Assembly (NCBI GenBank): GCA_002733285.1
Contig: NVVE01000002.1
Span: 20,280-26,226 of the forward strand
Reading direction: 5' to 3'
Length of the DNA: 5,947 nucleotides
DNA from: Lutibacter sp.
Lineage (GTDB): Bacteria > Bacteroidota > Bacteroidia > Flavobacteriales > Flavobacteriaceae
Below the pieces are notes generated by a model, which saw only the letters and a list, made by a program, of their open reading frames with translations, made no database searches and was not told where the DNA came from. The position numbers and the translations under genes are program-made. Below, one piece after another: positions 1 through 5,904 of this stretch. How positions within the stretch are numbered: position 1 is the first letter of the stretch; each line of letters begins with the position of its first letter.

Positions 1-309
1 TTTGGTATGTTTGGCGAAAATTTGACCATCACGAATTTAGAAGAAACTACTATTTACGTTGGGGATACTTATAAATTAGGTGAAGCAATTTTGGAGGTAA
101 CTAAACCAAGGCAACCATGTATGAAATTAGGTTTGGTATTTGGAACGCAAAAAATTTTAAAACAATTTTGGAATACTTCTAAAAGTGGTATTTATTTTAA
201 AGTATTGCAAACAGGTAATGTATGCAAAGGGGATGCGCTTATTTTTATAAATAGAAATAAAAAAGCATTAACAATTGCAGAAGTTTACCAATCGAAAAAA
301 ACAACATAA
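1..309 (+). CDS. MOSC domain-containing protein, 3' part (5' end outside window)
   Basis: The reading frame is open to the left edge, so only the C-terminal 102 residues are seen. The fragment begins with FGMFGENLT, the conserved 'GENLT' core of MOSC domains of the YiiM type. It continues with VGDTYKLGEAILEVTKPRQPC, which matches the family's 'G(D)..., lxVtqPRxPC' region. The Cys at residue 40 of the fragment is the conserved MOSC cysteine, proposed to carry sulfur or take part in metal-sulfur chemistry. The Met at position 7 lies inside the conserved core, so it is not a plausible start. The fold is related to the C-terminal domain of molybdenum cofactor sulfurases. Stand-alone members such as E. 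coli YiiM are linked to detoxifying N-hydroxylated bases; the exact role here is not shown. The gene converges on mscL. Family assignment is confident, function is not. Confidence 0.85.
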   Translation, partial: FGMFGENLTITNLEETTIYVGDTYKLGEAILEVTKPRQPCMKLGLVFGTQKILKQFWNTSKSGIYFKVLQTGNVCKGDALIFINRNKKALTIAEVYQSKKTT

Positions 310-336
310 AAAAGGGATTACAAATGCAATCCCCTT
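308..336 (-). terminator. Rho-independent terminator of the tdk-alr-mscL block
   Basis: Read on the minus strand, GGGGATT (334-328) pairs with AATCCC (319-314) with one extra G, around an 8-nt loop. Six T residues follow (complement of A308-A313). It lies 24 nt beyond the mscL stop and overlaps the last bases of the convergent MOSC gene. On the plus strand the tail is poorer in T, so minus-strand use is favoured, though it may also end the MOSC transcript. Confidence 0.75.
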
Positions 337-359
337 CAAGTTATTAAATAAAGTTTGGT

Positions 360-770
360 TTACTTTTTAGATAATAAATCTCTTATTTCAGTCAATAAAT
401 CTTCTTGAGTTGGTCCTTTTGGAGAACTAGGCACGGGTTCTTCTTTCTTTTTTAAGTTATTAATTCCTTTTATAATCATAAACATTACAAAAGCAATAAT
501 AGTAAAATCGATAATATTGGTAAAAAACTCACCATAAAGTATGGCGACCTCACCAGTTACTTTTCCCGCGTCATTTACAATTCCTTGTTCAATAACCCAT
601 TTTAAATCTTTGAAGTCTGTTTTAAAAATCAATCCAATTAGAGGAGATACAATTCCTCCGGTAAAAGAAGTAACAACGCTTTTAAATGCAACACCCATAA
701 CAAATCCAACTGCAATGTCAACAAGGTTTCCCTTCATTGCAAAATCTTTAAATTCTTTAAACATGCTCAT
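360..770 (-). CDS. mscL: Large-conductance mechanosensitive channel MscL
   Basis: This is an inner-membrane homopentameric channel that opens under membrane tension and releases solutes on hypo-osmotic shock. The 136-residue length is usual for MscL. The N-terminus MSMFKEFKDFAMKGN is the amphipathic helix that lies along the membrane. TM1 spans about residues 15-45 (VDIAVGFVMGVAFKSVV), with Gly22 and Gly26 matching the gate-region glycines of E. coli MscL. A periplasmic loop follows, then TM2 at about 80-103 (FFTNIIDFTIIAFVMFMII). A charged stretch (KKKEEP) and a C-terminal helix (TQEDLLTEIRDLLSKK) form the cytoplasmic bundle. The start is the first Met; an alternative Met lies two codons downstream. 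The gene sits 48 nt after alr with no convincing terminator or promoter between them, so cotranscription with tdk and alr is inferred. Confidence 0.96.
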   Translation of the reverse strand: MSMFKEFKDFAMKGNLVDIAVGFVMGVAFKSVVTSFTGGIVSPLIGLIFKTDFKDLKWVIEQGIVNDAGKVTGEVAILYGEFFTNIIDFTIIAFVMFMIIKGINNLKKKEEPVPSSPKGPTQEDLLTEIRDLLSKK

Positions 771-818
771 TTTAAAAGTCTTGTTTTCTAATTGGTAATG
801 CTAATTTAGTAAAAAAAA

Positions 819-1925
819 TTAGATTTTTAAGATTCTTCTTATACGTTGAGATATAGCAGTAAGTATTTCGTAGGGAATCGTATTTATAATGTTACTTAGT
901 TGATCTATGTGTTGTTGGTTTTTAAAAATAACAACTTCATCACCTTCATTACAATCAATAGTAGAAATATCAACCATCATCATATCCATACATACATTCC
1001 CAACAATTGGTGCTTTTATATTATTGATAAAAATATAGCCTACCCCATTTCCAAGTTGTCTAGAAATTCCATCGGCATGACCAATTGGTATAGTCGCAGT
1101 TTTAATTGTTGAAGTGGCTTTGAATGCACGATTATACCCAATTGTTTCTCCTTTTTTAAGGGTGTTGATTTGAGAAATAATTGATTTTAAAGTGAGTACA
1201 TTTTGAAGTTTTTTAGTTTCATTTTCGTTATTTCCAAAACCGTAAACACCTATTCCTAAACGCACCATATCAAATTGCGCTTCTTCAGAATAATTGATAA
1301 TTCCAGAAGTGTTTAGCATATGTTTAAAAGGTGAATAATTGAGGTGACTAATAAACTCTTTTGTAAGGGTGTTAAAAGAACTTATTTGTTGCAAAGTAAA
1401 TTTACGCTCATTCAAATCTTCACTTGCTGCAACGTGAGAAAAAATAGATTTTACATAAACTGAAGGTTGATTTTTTAAGGTTGAAACTATTTCTGAGATG
1501 TCATTTGAGTTAAATCCTATCCTGTTTAATCCAGTATTAAATTTTACGTGAATTGGGTAGTTTTGTAATTTTGAAATTTGTGTTTTTTCAATAAAATTTG
1601 TAAGCAATCTAACAGAATAAATATTAGGCTCTAAATTGTATTGAATAATATTATCAAGATTGCATTTTTGAGGGTGTAATACTAAAATTGGAGTTTCAAT
1701 CCCCGCCTTTCTTAAAGCAATTCCTTCATCGGAATAAGCAACCGCAAAATAATCAACTTTTGATGCTAAAAACCGAGCAATTTCAACAGCGCTGCTACCA
1801 TAACCAAAAGCTTTAACAACAACTAAAACCTTCGTGTTTTTATGTAGTTTAGATTTAAAATAATTGAAATTAAAATCAATGGCATTTAAATCTATTTCTA
1901 GCTTGGTAACGTGGTTATTCTCCAT
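819..1925 (-). CDS. alr: Alanine racemase (PLP-dependent)
   Basis: Interconverts L- and D-alanine in the cytoplasm, supplying D-Ala for the peptidoglycan stem peptide. With the chosen start (ATG at 1925-1923, [16 protein letters not shown]) it is 368 residues, the normal Alr length. A longer in-frame start at 1985 would add 20 residues lying wholly over tdk coding sequence and is less likely. Visible catalytic features are Lys38 in VVVKAFGYG (PLP Schiff base), Lys128 in [12 protein letters not shown] (position of the carbamylated lysine in Geobacillus Alr), Arg135, Arg222 in VRLGIGVYG (contacts the pyridine nitrogen), Tyr264 in IGYNRAF (second catalytic base) and Met313 in [11 protein letters not shown]. 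The C-terminal [14 protein letters not shown] is the usual closing motif. This is a stand-alone Alr, not the MurF-Alr fusion found in some Bacteroidota. The ATG overlaps the end of tdk by 11 nt, suggesting translational coupling. Confidence 0.96.
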   Translation of the reverse strand: MENNHVTKLEIDLNAIDFNFNYFKSKLHKNTKVLVVVKAFGYGSSAVEIARFLASKVDYFAVAYSDEGIALRKAGIETPILVLHPQKCNLDNIIQYNLEPNIYSVRLLTNFIEKTQISKLQNYPIHVKFNTGLNRIGFNSNDISEIVSTLKNQPSVYVKSIFSHVAASEDLNERKFTLQQISSFNTLTKEFISHLNYSPFKHMLNTSGIINYSEEAQFDMVRLGIGVYGFGNNENETKKLQNVLTLKSIISQINTLKKGETIGYNRAFKATSTIKTATIPIGHADGISRQLGNGVGYIFINNIKAPIVGNVCMDMMMVDISTIDCNEGDEVVIFKNQQHIDQLSNIINTIPYEILTAISQRIRRILKI

Positions 1926-2532
1926 CTTTACTTTGTGCAGCTTTTTTTGTTTTTTCATCAAGTATAGCCTTGTAATATGCAGCACGACTTAAAGGTTCAT
2001 ATTCTTGCGTTTCACCTAACATTACAAGATCATCTCCAATAGCTGTTCTATGACTATAATGAGCTAAATTTCCTGTCCTGGTACAAACAGCATGTACTTT
2101 TGTCACATACTCTGCAGTTGCCATAAGTGCAGGCATTGGTCCAAACGGATTTCCTTTAAAATCCATATCCAATCCTGCAACAATAACACGAACACCATTA
2201 TTTGCTAAATCGTTGCAAACTGCAACAATTTCATCATCAAAAAATTGAGCTTCATCAATACCTACTACATCAACATCATTAGCTAGAATTCTAATATTTC
2301 CAGATGATGGTACTGGCGTAGATCTAATTTCATTGGCATCATGAGAAACTACTTTTTCTTCATCGTACCTAATATCAATGGACGGTTTAAAAATTTCTAC
2401 TTTTTGCTTTGCGAATTGAGCACGTTTTAATCTGCGAATTAATTCTTCGGTTTTACCAGAGAACATGGATCCGCAAATTACTTCAATCCATCCAAATTGT
2501 TCTGTATGATTTACTGTATTTTCAAGAAACAT
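1915..2532 (-). CDS. tdk: Thymidine kinase (type II, TK1-like)
   Basis: Phosphorylates thymidine to dTMP with ATP in the pyrimidine salvage pathway; cytoplasmic. The protein has 205 residues. The P-loop is GSMFSGKT (21-28), the Walker B/catalytic segment is [10 protein letters not shown] (89-98) with Glu94 as the expected general base, and [15 protein letters not shown] (120-134) follows, all typical of TK1-like kinases. The lasso region, which in human TK1 binds structural zinc through two Cys-x-x-Cys pairs, is degenerate: the first pair reads CTRT (150-153), and the segment where the second is expected reads SRAAY (182-186), so only one cysteine remains. The conserved C-terminal [13 protein letters not shown] supports an intact flavobacterial-type enzyme. 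Met1 at 2532 fits the family N-terminus ([21 protein letters not shown]). It is the first gene of the minus-strand block, with alr starting inside its last codons. Confidence 0.96.
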   Translation of the reverse strand: MFLENTVNHTEQFGWIEVICGSMFSGKTEELIRRLKRAQFAKQKVEIFKPSIDIRYDEEKVVSHDANEIRSTPVPSSGNIRILANDVDVVGIDEAQFFDDEIVAVCNDLANNGVRVIVAGLDMDFKGNPFGPMPALMATAEYVTKVHAVCTRTGNLAHYSHRTAIGDDLVMLGETQEYEPLSRAAYYKAILDEKTKKAAQSKDGE

Positions 2533-2702
2533 TTTGTAATTTCACGCTTGAAAGGTTATTGTAATTTTTTTAAATTTAAAATAAATGCAATAAAATTAGT
2601 TAGTACATTCGTTTGTTATAAATACAAAAACAGTAAATACTGTTTTATTTCATACAAATTTATTAAAAATAACACACCAAAAATCATTTAAGATAGCAAC
2701 TT
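2533..2702. promoter_or_regulatory. Divergent intergenic region, tdk and the 243-residue gene
   Basis: Promoters for both directions must lie in or near this 170-nt, very AT-rich gap. On the minus strand TAAATTTG (complement of 2655-2662) matches the Bacteroidota -7 box TAnnTTTG. The nearest TTTG upstream is only about 15 nt away, closer than the usual spacing of roughly 20, so it is a weak candidate for tdk. No good match to the full consensus was found on the plus strand. Neither gene has a clear Shine-Dalgarno sequence, which is normal for this phylum. Confidence 0.4.
2627..2646. repeat. 9+9 bp inverted repeat, possible operator
   Basis: AAAACAGTA (2627-2635) is followed by AA and then the exact reverse complement TACTGTTTT (2638-2646). 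The 2-nt centre is too short for an RNA hairpin loop, so a dimeric protein-binding site is more plausible than a terminator. It lies 57 nt before the 243-residue gene and 94 nt before tdk. The outer AAAA/TTTT pairs are easy to obtain by chance in such AT-rich DNA; the CAGTA/TACTG core is the informative part. Confidence 0.4.
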
Positions 2703-3434
2703 ATGCACAAAAAATTAAAAGCTGAATTAGTAAGTCTGGCAAACAGTATTTTACAAATGAAAAATAAAGATGATGTAAGCACATTGCATAAAAAAGCACA
2801 AGATATCTGTGAAAAACTTTCAGTGCTCAAATTTGTTAATGCCTATATGAATACAACATCAAAAGCTACTGAGAATACTAAAGAAATTGTTGATAATAAT
2901 GCTGAAATTGTTTTTGTTGAAGAGGTAAAAGAAGAGATACCAAATGATGTTGAAACTATGGAAGATGTTAAAAAATCAACACTACTTTCAGAAGAGAAAG
3001 ATGAAGGAATACTAAGCATTGAAGATGCAATTGTAAAAGATGAAAAAATTAAAATTCCTTCGCTGCAAAATTCACTAGAAGATGAATTAAAAGAAGCAAT
3101 TTCAGCCGATACTGCCACGCAGATATTTGAAAAAGCCACTAAAGAAAATCCAATAATTGAAGACACTCTTGAAAATAGTCAACGCTCTTTAAATGACATG
3201 TTGTTTAAAAGTAATTTGCAAGTTGGTTTAAATGATAGAATAGCTTTTGTGAAATATTTGTTTGAAGGAAATCAAGAAGATTTTAACCGTGTATTATCCC
3301 AATTAAATTCTTTTAAAACAGAAAGTGAGGCCAAAAAATTTATAAAGAATATGGTGAAGCCAGATTATGATTGGAGCGAGAGTGAAGAATATGAACTAAG
3401 ATTAACGAGCTTAATTGAGCGTAAATTTTCATAG
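2703..3434 (+). CDS. Conserved flavobacterial hypothetical protein, 243 residues
   Basis: No function is recognised. An in-frame TAG lies nine bases upstream of the ATG, so the start is secure unless it lies further in. The protein has three parts. Residues 1-53 form a predicted helical segment (KKLKAELVSLANSILQMKNK, then a second helix around DDVSTLHKKAQDICEKLSVL). Residues 54 to about 160 are Glu/Asp/Lys-rich and low in hydrophobics, probably a flexible acidic linker. Residues 162-243 form a compact block (SLNDML, then LNDRIAFVKYLFEGN at 176-190, FNRVLSQLNSFKTESEAKKF, and MVKPDYDW at 217-224). From memory, the LNDRIAF...FNRVLSQLN pattern recurs in uncharacterised Bacteroidota proteins. There is no signal peptide or membrane segment, so it is probably cytoplasmic. 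It is divergent from tdk and is followed 95 nt later by the methyltransferase gene. That it is a real gene is well supported by length, start context and domain pattern. Confidence 0.8.
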   Translation: MHKKLKAELVSLANSILQMKNKDDVSTLHKKAQDICEKLSVLKFVNAYMNTTSKATENTKEIVDNNAEIVFVEEVKEEIPNDVETMEDVKKSTLLSEEKDEGILSIEDAIVKDEKIKIPSLQNSLEDELKEAISADTATQIFEKATKENPIIEDTLENSQRSLNDMLFKSNLQVGLNDRIAFVKYLFEGNQEDFNRVLSQLNSFKTESEAKKFIKNMVKPDYDWSESEEYELRLTSLIERKFS

Positions 3435-3441
3435 CATTGAT

Positions 3442-3481
3442 GAATTACTGAATACAATAAACTGAATTAAAGTAATTTTTT
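3442..3481 (+). terminator. Weak candidate terminator after the 243-residue gene
   Basis: AATTACT (3443-3449) pairs with AGTAATT (3471-3477), extended by a G-T pair, and the T-run continues to 3481. The loop is long (21 nt) and the stem has a single G-C pair, so the hairpin is weak. If real, it separates transcription of the 243-residue gene from the methyltransferase pair. Confidence 0.3.
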
Positions 3482-3495
3482 GTAATCACAAGAAT

Positions 3496-3549
3496 ATGAA
3501 ATTACATCCCACTTCTTATCCTAAACTAAGTGAATTATATAGGCTCTAA
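3496..3549 (+). other. Short ATG frame running into the methyltransferase start; possible frameshifted N-terminus
   Basis: ATG at 3496 opens a 17-codon frame reading MKLHPTSYPKLSELYRL and stopping at 3547-3549. It overlaps the first 20 nt of the methyltransferase in another phase. Dropping one base near 3529 would join it as ...HPTSYPKL-VNYIGSKYRL, giving the methyltransferase an ATG start and an 11-residue N-terminal extension. It may be a leader peptide coupled to the downstream gene, the broken true start, or chance. There is no recognisable Shine-Dalgarno sequence before this ATG. Confidence 0.4.
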
Positions 3550-4525
3550 ATATAGACTTTCCTCTTTTTTAAAAACATCCATAATTAACACTGTTGGATC
3601 AGATTTGTCAAACTTAGTGTTCTGTGATTTATTTGCTGGAACAGGAATTGTTGGCCGCACATTTAAGCCTTTAGTAAAGCAAGTAATTGCGAATGATGTA
3701 GAATATTATAGTTATGTTTTAAACAGAAATTATATTGGTAATTACGCACTTGTGAATTGCGGCGAGTATATTGATAGCTTAAATAATTTAGACGGTGTCG
3801 AAGGGTTTATATTTCATAATTATTGTGAAAATGGAAAGGAAAACAGGTTGTATTTTTCAGCGGAAAATGGAAAAAAAATTGACGCAATTAGGCAACAAAT
3901 TGAAACTTGGAAAGCAAGTGGTAAAATAGACGATGATGCATATTATTTTTTATTGGCTTCATTAATAGAAAGTGCTGATAAAGTTGCCAATACAGCTTCG
4001 GTTTACGGTTCCTATTTGAAAAAATTAAAGAAACCCGCTAAAAAAGAACTGATATTAATACCTGCGGAATTTATAAACACTAAAAATACGCATCAAGTAT
4101 ATAACGAAGATAGTAATGAACTAATCAAAAAAATTAAAGGAGATATTTTGTATTTGGACCCGCCATACAATGCACGTCAATATGGTTCAAATTATCATTT
4201 ATTAAATACAATTAGTAAATACGATACCTTTATTCCGAAAGGAAAAACAGGTGTAAGAGAGTATTACAGATCTCATTATTGTAAGAAAAATGAAGTGAAA
4301 AAAACTTTCGAGATATTGATAAAAAATGCTAATTTTAAGCACATTTTTTTAAGTTATAATAATGAGGGTTTAATGACTGAAAATGATGTGAGTACCATAA
4401 TGTCGGCTTATGGAAATTATAGTTTAATAACCACAAATTATAAACGATTTAAAGCTGACAAAACCGAAATGAAAAATCACAAAACAGCTTCAACAGTTGA
4501 ATATTTACATATATTACAAAAATGA
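3530..4525 (+). CDS. D12-class DNA adenine-N6 methyltransferase
   Basis: Predicted to transfer methyl from S-adenosylmethionine to adenine N6 in a specific DNA site. The motif order is that of the alpha (D12/Dam-like) class: N-terminal NYIGSKYRL (2-10, motif X-like), SAM-binding CDLFAGTGIVG (32-42, motif I), acidic NDVEYY (55-60), a long central region likely holding the target-recognition part, then catalytic LDPPYNARQY (209-218, motif IV). After it come GSNYHLL and a C-terminal LSYNNEGLM segment. All key residues (FAGTG, DPPY) are present, so the 331-residue product looks active. The recognition sequence cannot be read from the protein. The start is GTG directly after an in-frame TAA at 3527-3529, an unusual arrangement that hints at a shifted N-terminus. 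No endonuclease gene is adjacent, so it may be an orphan methyltransferase. The downstream gene overlaps by 4 nt. Confidence 0.9.
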   Translation: MNYIGSKYRLSSFLKTSIINTVGSDLSNLVFCDLFAGTGIVGRTFKPLVKQVIANDVEYYSYVLNRNYIGNYALVNCGEYIDSLNNLDGVEGFIFHNYCENGKENRLYFSAENGKKIDAIRQQIETWKASGKIDDDAYYFLLASLIESADKVANTASVYGSYLKKLKKPAKKELILIPAEFINTKNTHQVYNEDSNELIKKIKGDILYLDPPYNARQYGSNYHLLNTISKYDTFIPKGKTGVREYYRSHYCKKNEVKKTFEILIKNANFKHIFLSYNNEGLMTENDVSTIMSAYGNYSLITTNYKRFKADKTEMKNHKTASTVEYLHILQK

Positions 4526-5268
4526 TGGATAAAATAGAAGAAAAGGAGAATTATATTTTTTGTATGAAGTGGGGAACTTTATATGGAGCTGAATACGTGA
4601 ATAGATTGTATTCTATGGTTAAGAAAAATTTGACGTACGATTTTAAAATGGTTTGTTTTACTGATGATGAAACTGGAATTATTGATAAAGTTCAATGCTT
4701 CCCAATACCGGAAATTAATTTAGATTCCAATCTTCCTGAACGCATGTGGAAAAAATTAACCACATTAAAAGAAGATTTATATGGGTTGAGTGGGCGCGCT
4801 TTATTTTTGGATTTAGATATTGTAATTGTTGATAATATTGATTGTTTCTTTGATGTTGAAGGAGAATTTAGAATTATAAAAGACCATAGTTGGAGAACCT
4901 GGAGAATTACAGGAAACTCATCTGTTTATAGGTTTGATATTGGAAAACATGGGTATGTTTTTGATGATTTTATTGCCAATTTTGATTCAGTTATAAAGGA
5001 ACACAGAAATGAACAAGAGTATCTAACCCATGCCATTAATGATCAGGGGAAATTACAATATTGGCCTAAAGAATGGTGTCCAAGTTTTAAATATGATTGC
5101 CTTTCACGGTTCCCATTGGCTTTTTGGAAAAAACCTATCATCCCAGAAGGATCCAAAATTATCATTTTTCACGGAGAAATTAATCCACATAAAGCCATTG
5201 TTGGTGGACGAGGAAAATGGTATCGTTATGTACGACCAGCTCCTTGGGTTGCAGAGTATTGGAAATAA
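4522..5268 (+). CDS. Predicted GT-A-fold glycosyltransferase
   Basis: The 248-residue protein resembles nucleotide-sugar glycosyltransferases with a GT8-like layout. It starts with YIFCMKWGTLYGAEYVNRLYSMV (11-33), where the KWG(T)xYG...YVNRLY pattern recurs in a family of bacterial putative glycosyltransferases. KMVCFTDDETGI follows (42-53), then FLDLDIVIVDNID (95-107), in which Asp97-Leu-Asp99 is the expected DxD metal and sugar-nucleotide site. FHGEINPH lies near the C-terminus, and the protein ends PWVAEYWK. There is no signal peptide or membrane segment, so it is likely cytoplasmic or peripheral. Donor and acceptor are unknown; surface polysaccharide is the default guess. Its ATG overlaps the methyltransferase TGA as ATGA, implying cotranscription and coupled translation; the next codon is also ATG. 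A strong terminator follows 17 nt after the stop. Confidence 0.75.
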   Translation: MMDKIEEKENYIFCMKWGTLYGAEYVNRLYSMVKKNLTYDFKMVCFTDDETGIIDKVQCFPIPEINLDSNLPERMWKKLTTLKEDLYGLSGRALFLDLDIVIVDNIDCFFDVEGEFRIIKDHSWRTWRITGNSSVYRFDIGKHGYVFDDFIANFDSVIKEHRNEQEYLTHAINDQGKLQYWPKEWCPSFKYDCLSRFPLAFWKKPIIPEGSKIIIFHGEINPHKAIVGGRGKWYRYVRPAPWVAEYWK

Positions 5269-5283
5269 ACATTTTAAAATGTT
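5268..5283. repeat. 16-bp perfect palindrome over the glycosyltransferase stop
   Basis: AACATTTTAAAATGTT is a perfect palindrome beginning at the last base of the TAA stop. Its right half, TTAAAATGTT (5274-5283), recurs as a direct repeat at 5341-5350, beyond the terminator. It is AT-rich and without a T-tail, so it is not itself a good terminator. Confidence 0.4.
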
Positions 5284-5285
5284 AC

Positions 5286-5326
5286 AAAAAAGGTGTTTAG
5301 TCGTCATAGATTAAATACCTTTTTTT
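5286..5326 (+). terminator. Strong terminator after the methyltransferase-glycosyltransferase pair
   Basis: AAAAAAGGTGTTTA (5286-5299) pairs with TAAATACCTTTTTT (5312-5325) as a 14-bp stem containing one G-T wobble, around a 12-nt loop. The T-run is 5320-5326. The A and T flanks make it potentially bidirectional, but the only gene ending here is on the plus strand. Confidence 0.85.
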
Positions 5327-5417
5327 ATGAAACGAGCATGTTAAAATGTTTATCACTCCAAGGGAATGATCAATAGCGAACAGCATGTGACCGTTAAAAA
5401 ACAATAAATATAAACAC

Positions 5418-5891
5418 ATGAAAAATAGTCTCTTAATTTTAATTACAGCTGTTGTTTTAACTTCTTGCGCATCAAAATCATCTTTTCATTCTTTTTATGT
5501 GGAAAATAAAGAAGAATGTGAAATAGCCATAAGTTCACCTGCTTTTATTGCCAATTTATTTATTCCTAAAGATGAAGTTGCAGCGTATAAAGATTTGTTC
5601 AAAAAAGTGAAACACTATAAGATTATGATCTTTTCTGATGCATCTAAAAGTTTAGACCGTAGGTTTAATAAATTTATAAAACGAAAGAATTACAAATCAA
5701 TTGTAAGAATAAATCAGGATGGAGAGCAAGTTCAACTATACTTTTTAAAAAATAAAAACTCAATTAGAGAAATAGTGTTGAAAGTTAAAAGTGATAGCGA
5801 TTTTGTACTCTTAGGATTGAAAACCAATATTTCAGAAAGTGACCTTAATTCAATTATTGAACATTCAGACGTTCAACTTACAAGTAATTAA
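5418..5891 (+). CDS. DUF4252-like lipoprotein
   Basis: The 157-residue protein starts with a lipoprotein signal peptide: MKNSLLILITAVVLTSC, a short basic n-region, a hydrophobic core and the lipobox LTSC with Cys17 as the lipidated residue. The residues after Cys (ASKSSFHSFY) lack the acidic surface-export motif described for some Bacteroidota lipoproteins, so a periplasm-facing membrane anchor is the simpler guess. The mature part matches the layout of DUF4252 proteins of Bacteroidota: EIAISSPAFIANLF, then a KHYKIMIFS strand, a charged RRFNKFIKRKNYKSIV segment, and IREIVLKVKSDSDFVLLGLKTNISESDLNSIIE at the C-terminus. Function is unknown. Such genes are often seen near ECF sigma/anti-sigma genes, but none is in this window. 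No Shine-Dalgarno sequence is visible. It is followed 13 nt later by a strong terminator and appears monocistronic. Confidence 0.8.
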   Translation: MKNSLLILITAVVLTSCASKSSFHSFYVENKEECEIAISSPAFIANLFIPKDEVAAYKDLFKKVKHYKIMIFSDASKSLDRRFNKFIKRKNYKSIVRINQDGEQVQLYFLKNKNSIREIVLKVKSDSDFVLLGLKTNISESDLNSIIEHSDVQLTSN

Positions 5892-5904
5892 CAGTACTTA
5901 AAAT

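Noticed and set aside
541..798. Plus-strand 85-codon frame opposite mscL
   Set aside because: Lies almost wholly antisense to the clear MscL gene; composition and sequence look like a translated complement.
801..822. CTAATTT/AAATTAG hairpin between alr and mscL as a terminator
   Set aside because: The stem is short and AT-rich, and on the minus strand it is followed by CATTACC rather than a T-run, so readthrough into mscL is more likely.
900..1112. Plus-strand 70-codon frame opposite alr
   Set aside because: Antisense to conserved Alr motifs; no family resemblance.
1926..1985. Twenty-residue N-terminal extension of alanine racemase
   Set aside because: The added residues lie wholly over tdk and precede the normal Alr N-terminus ([10 protein letters not shown]); 368 residues without them is the usual family length.
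2497..2691. Plus-strand 64-codon frame across the tdk start and the intergenic region
   Set aside because: Starts inside tdk antisense and runs through promoter DNA; its Phe/Lys/Tyr/Ile-rich product is what AT-rich DNA gives by chance.
2843..3166. Minus-strand 107-codon frame opposite the 243-residue gene
   Set aside because: A Ser-rich product is the expected complement of the Glu/Lys-rich acidic linker.
5104..5307. Minus-strand 67-codon frame opposite the glycosyltransferase end
   Set aside because: Antisense to conserved glycosyltransferase coding sequence and crosses the terminator.
5030..5314. Plus-strand 94-codon frame overlapping the glycosyltransferase and its terminator
   Set aside because: Out-of-phase shadow of the glycosyltransferase that runs into the terminator hairpin; no independent features.
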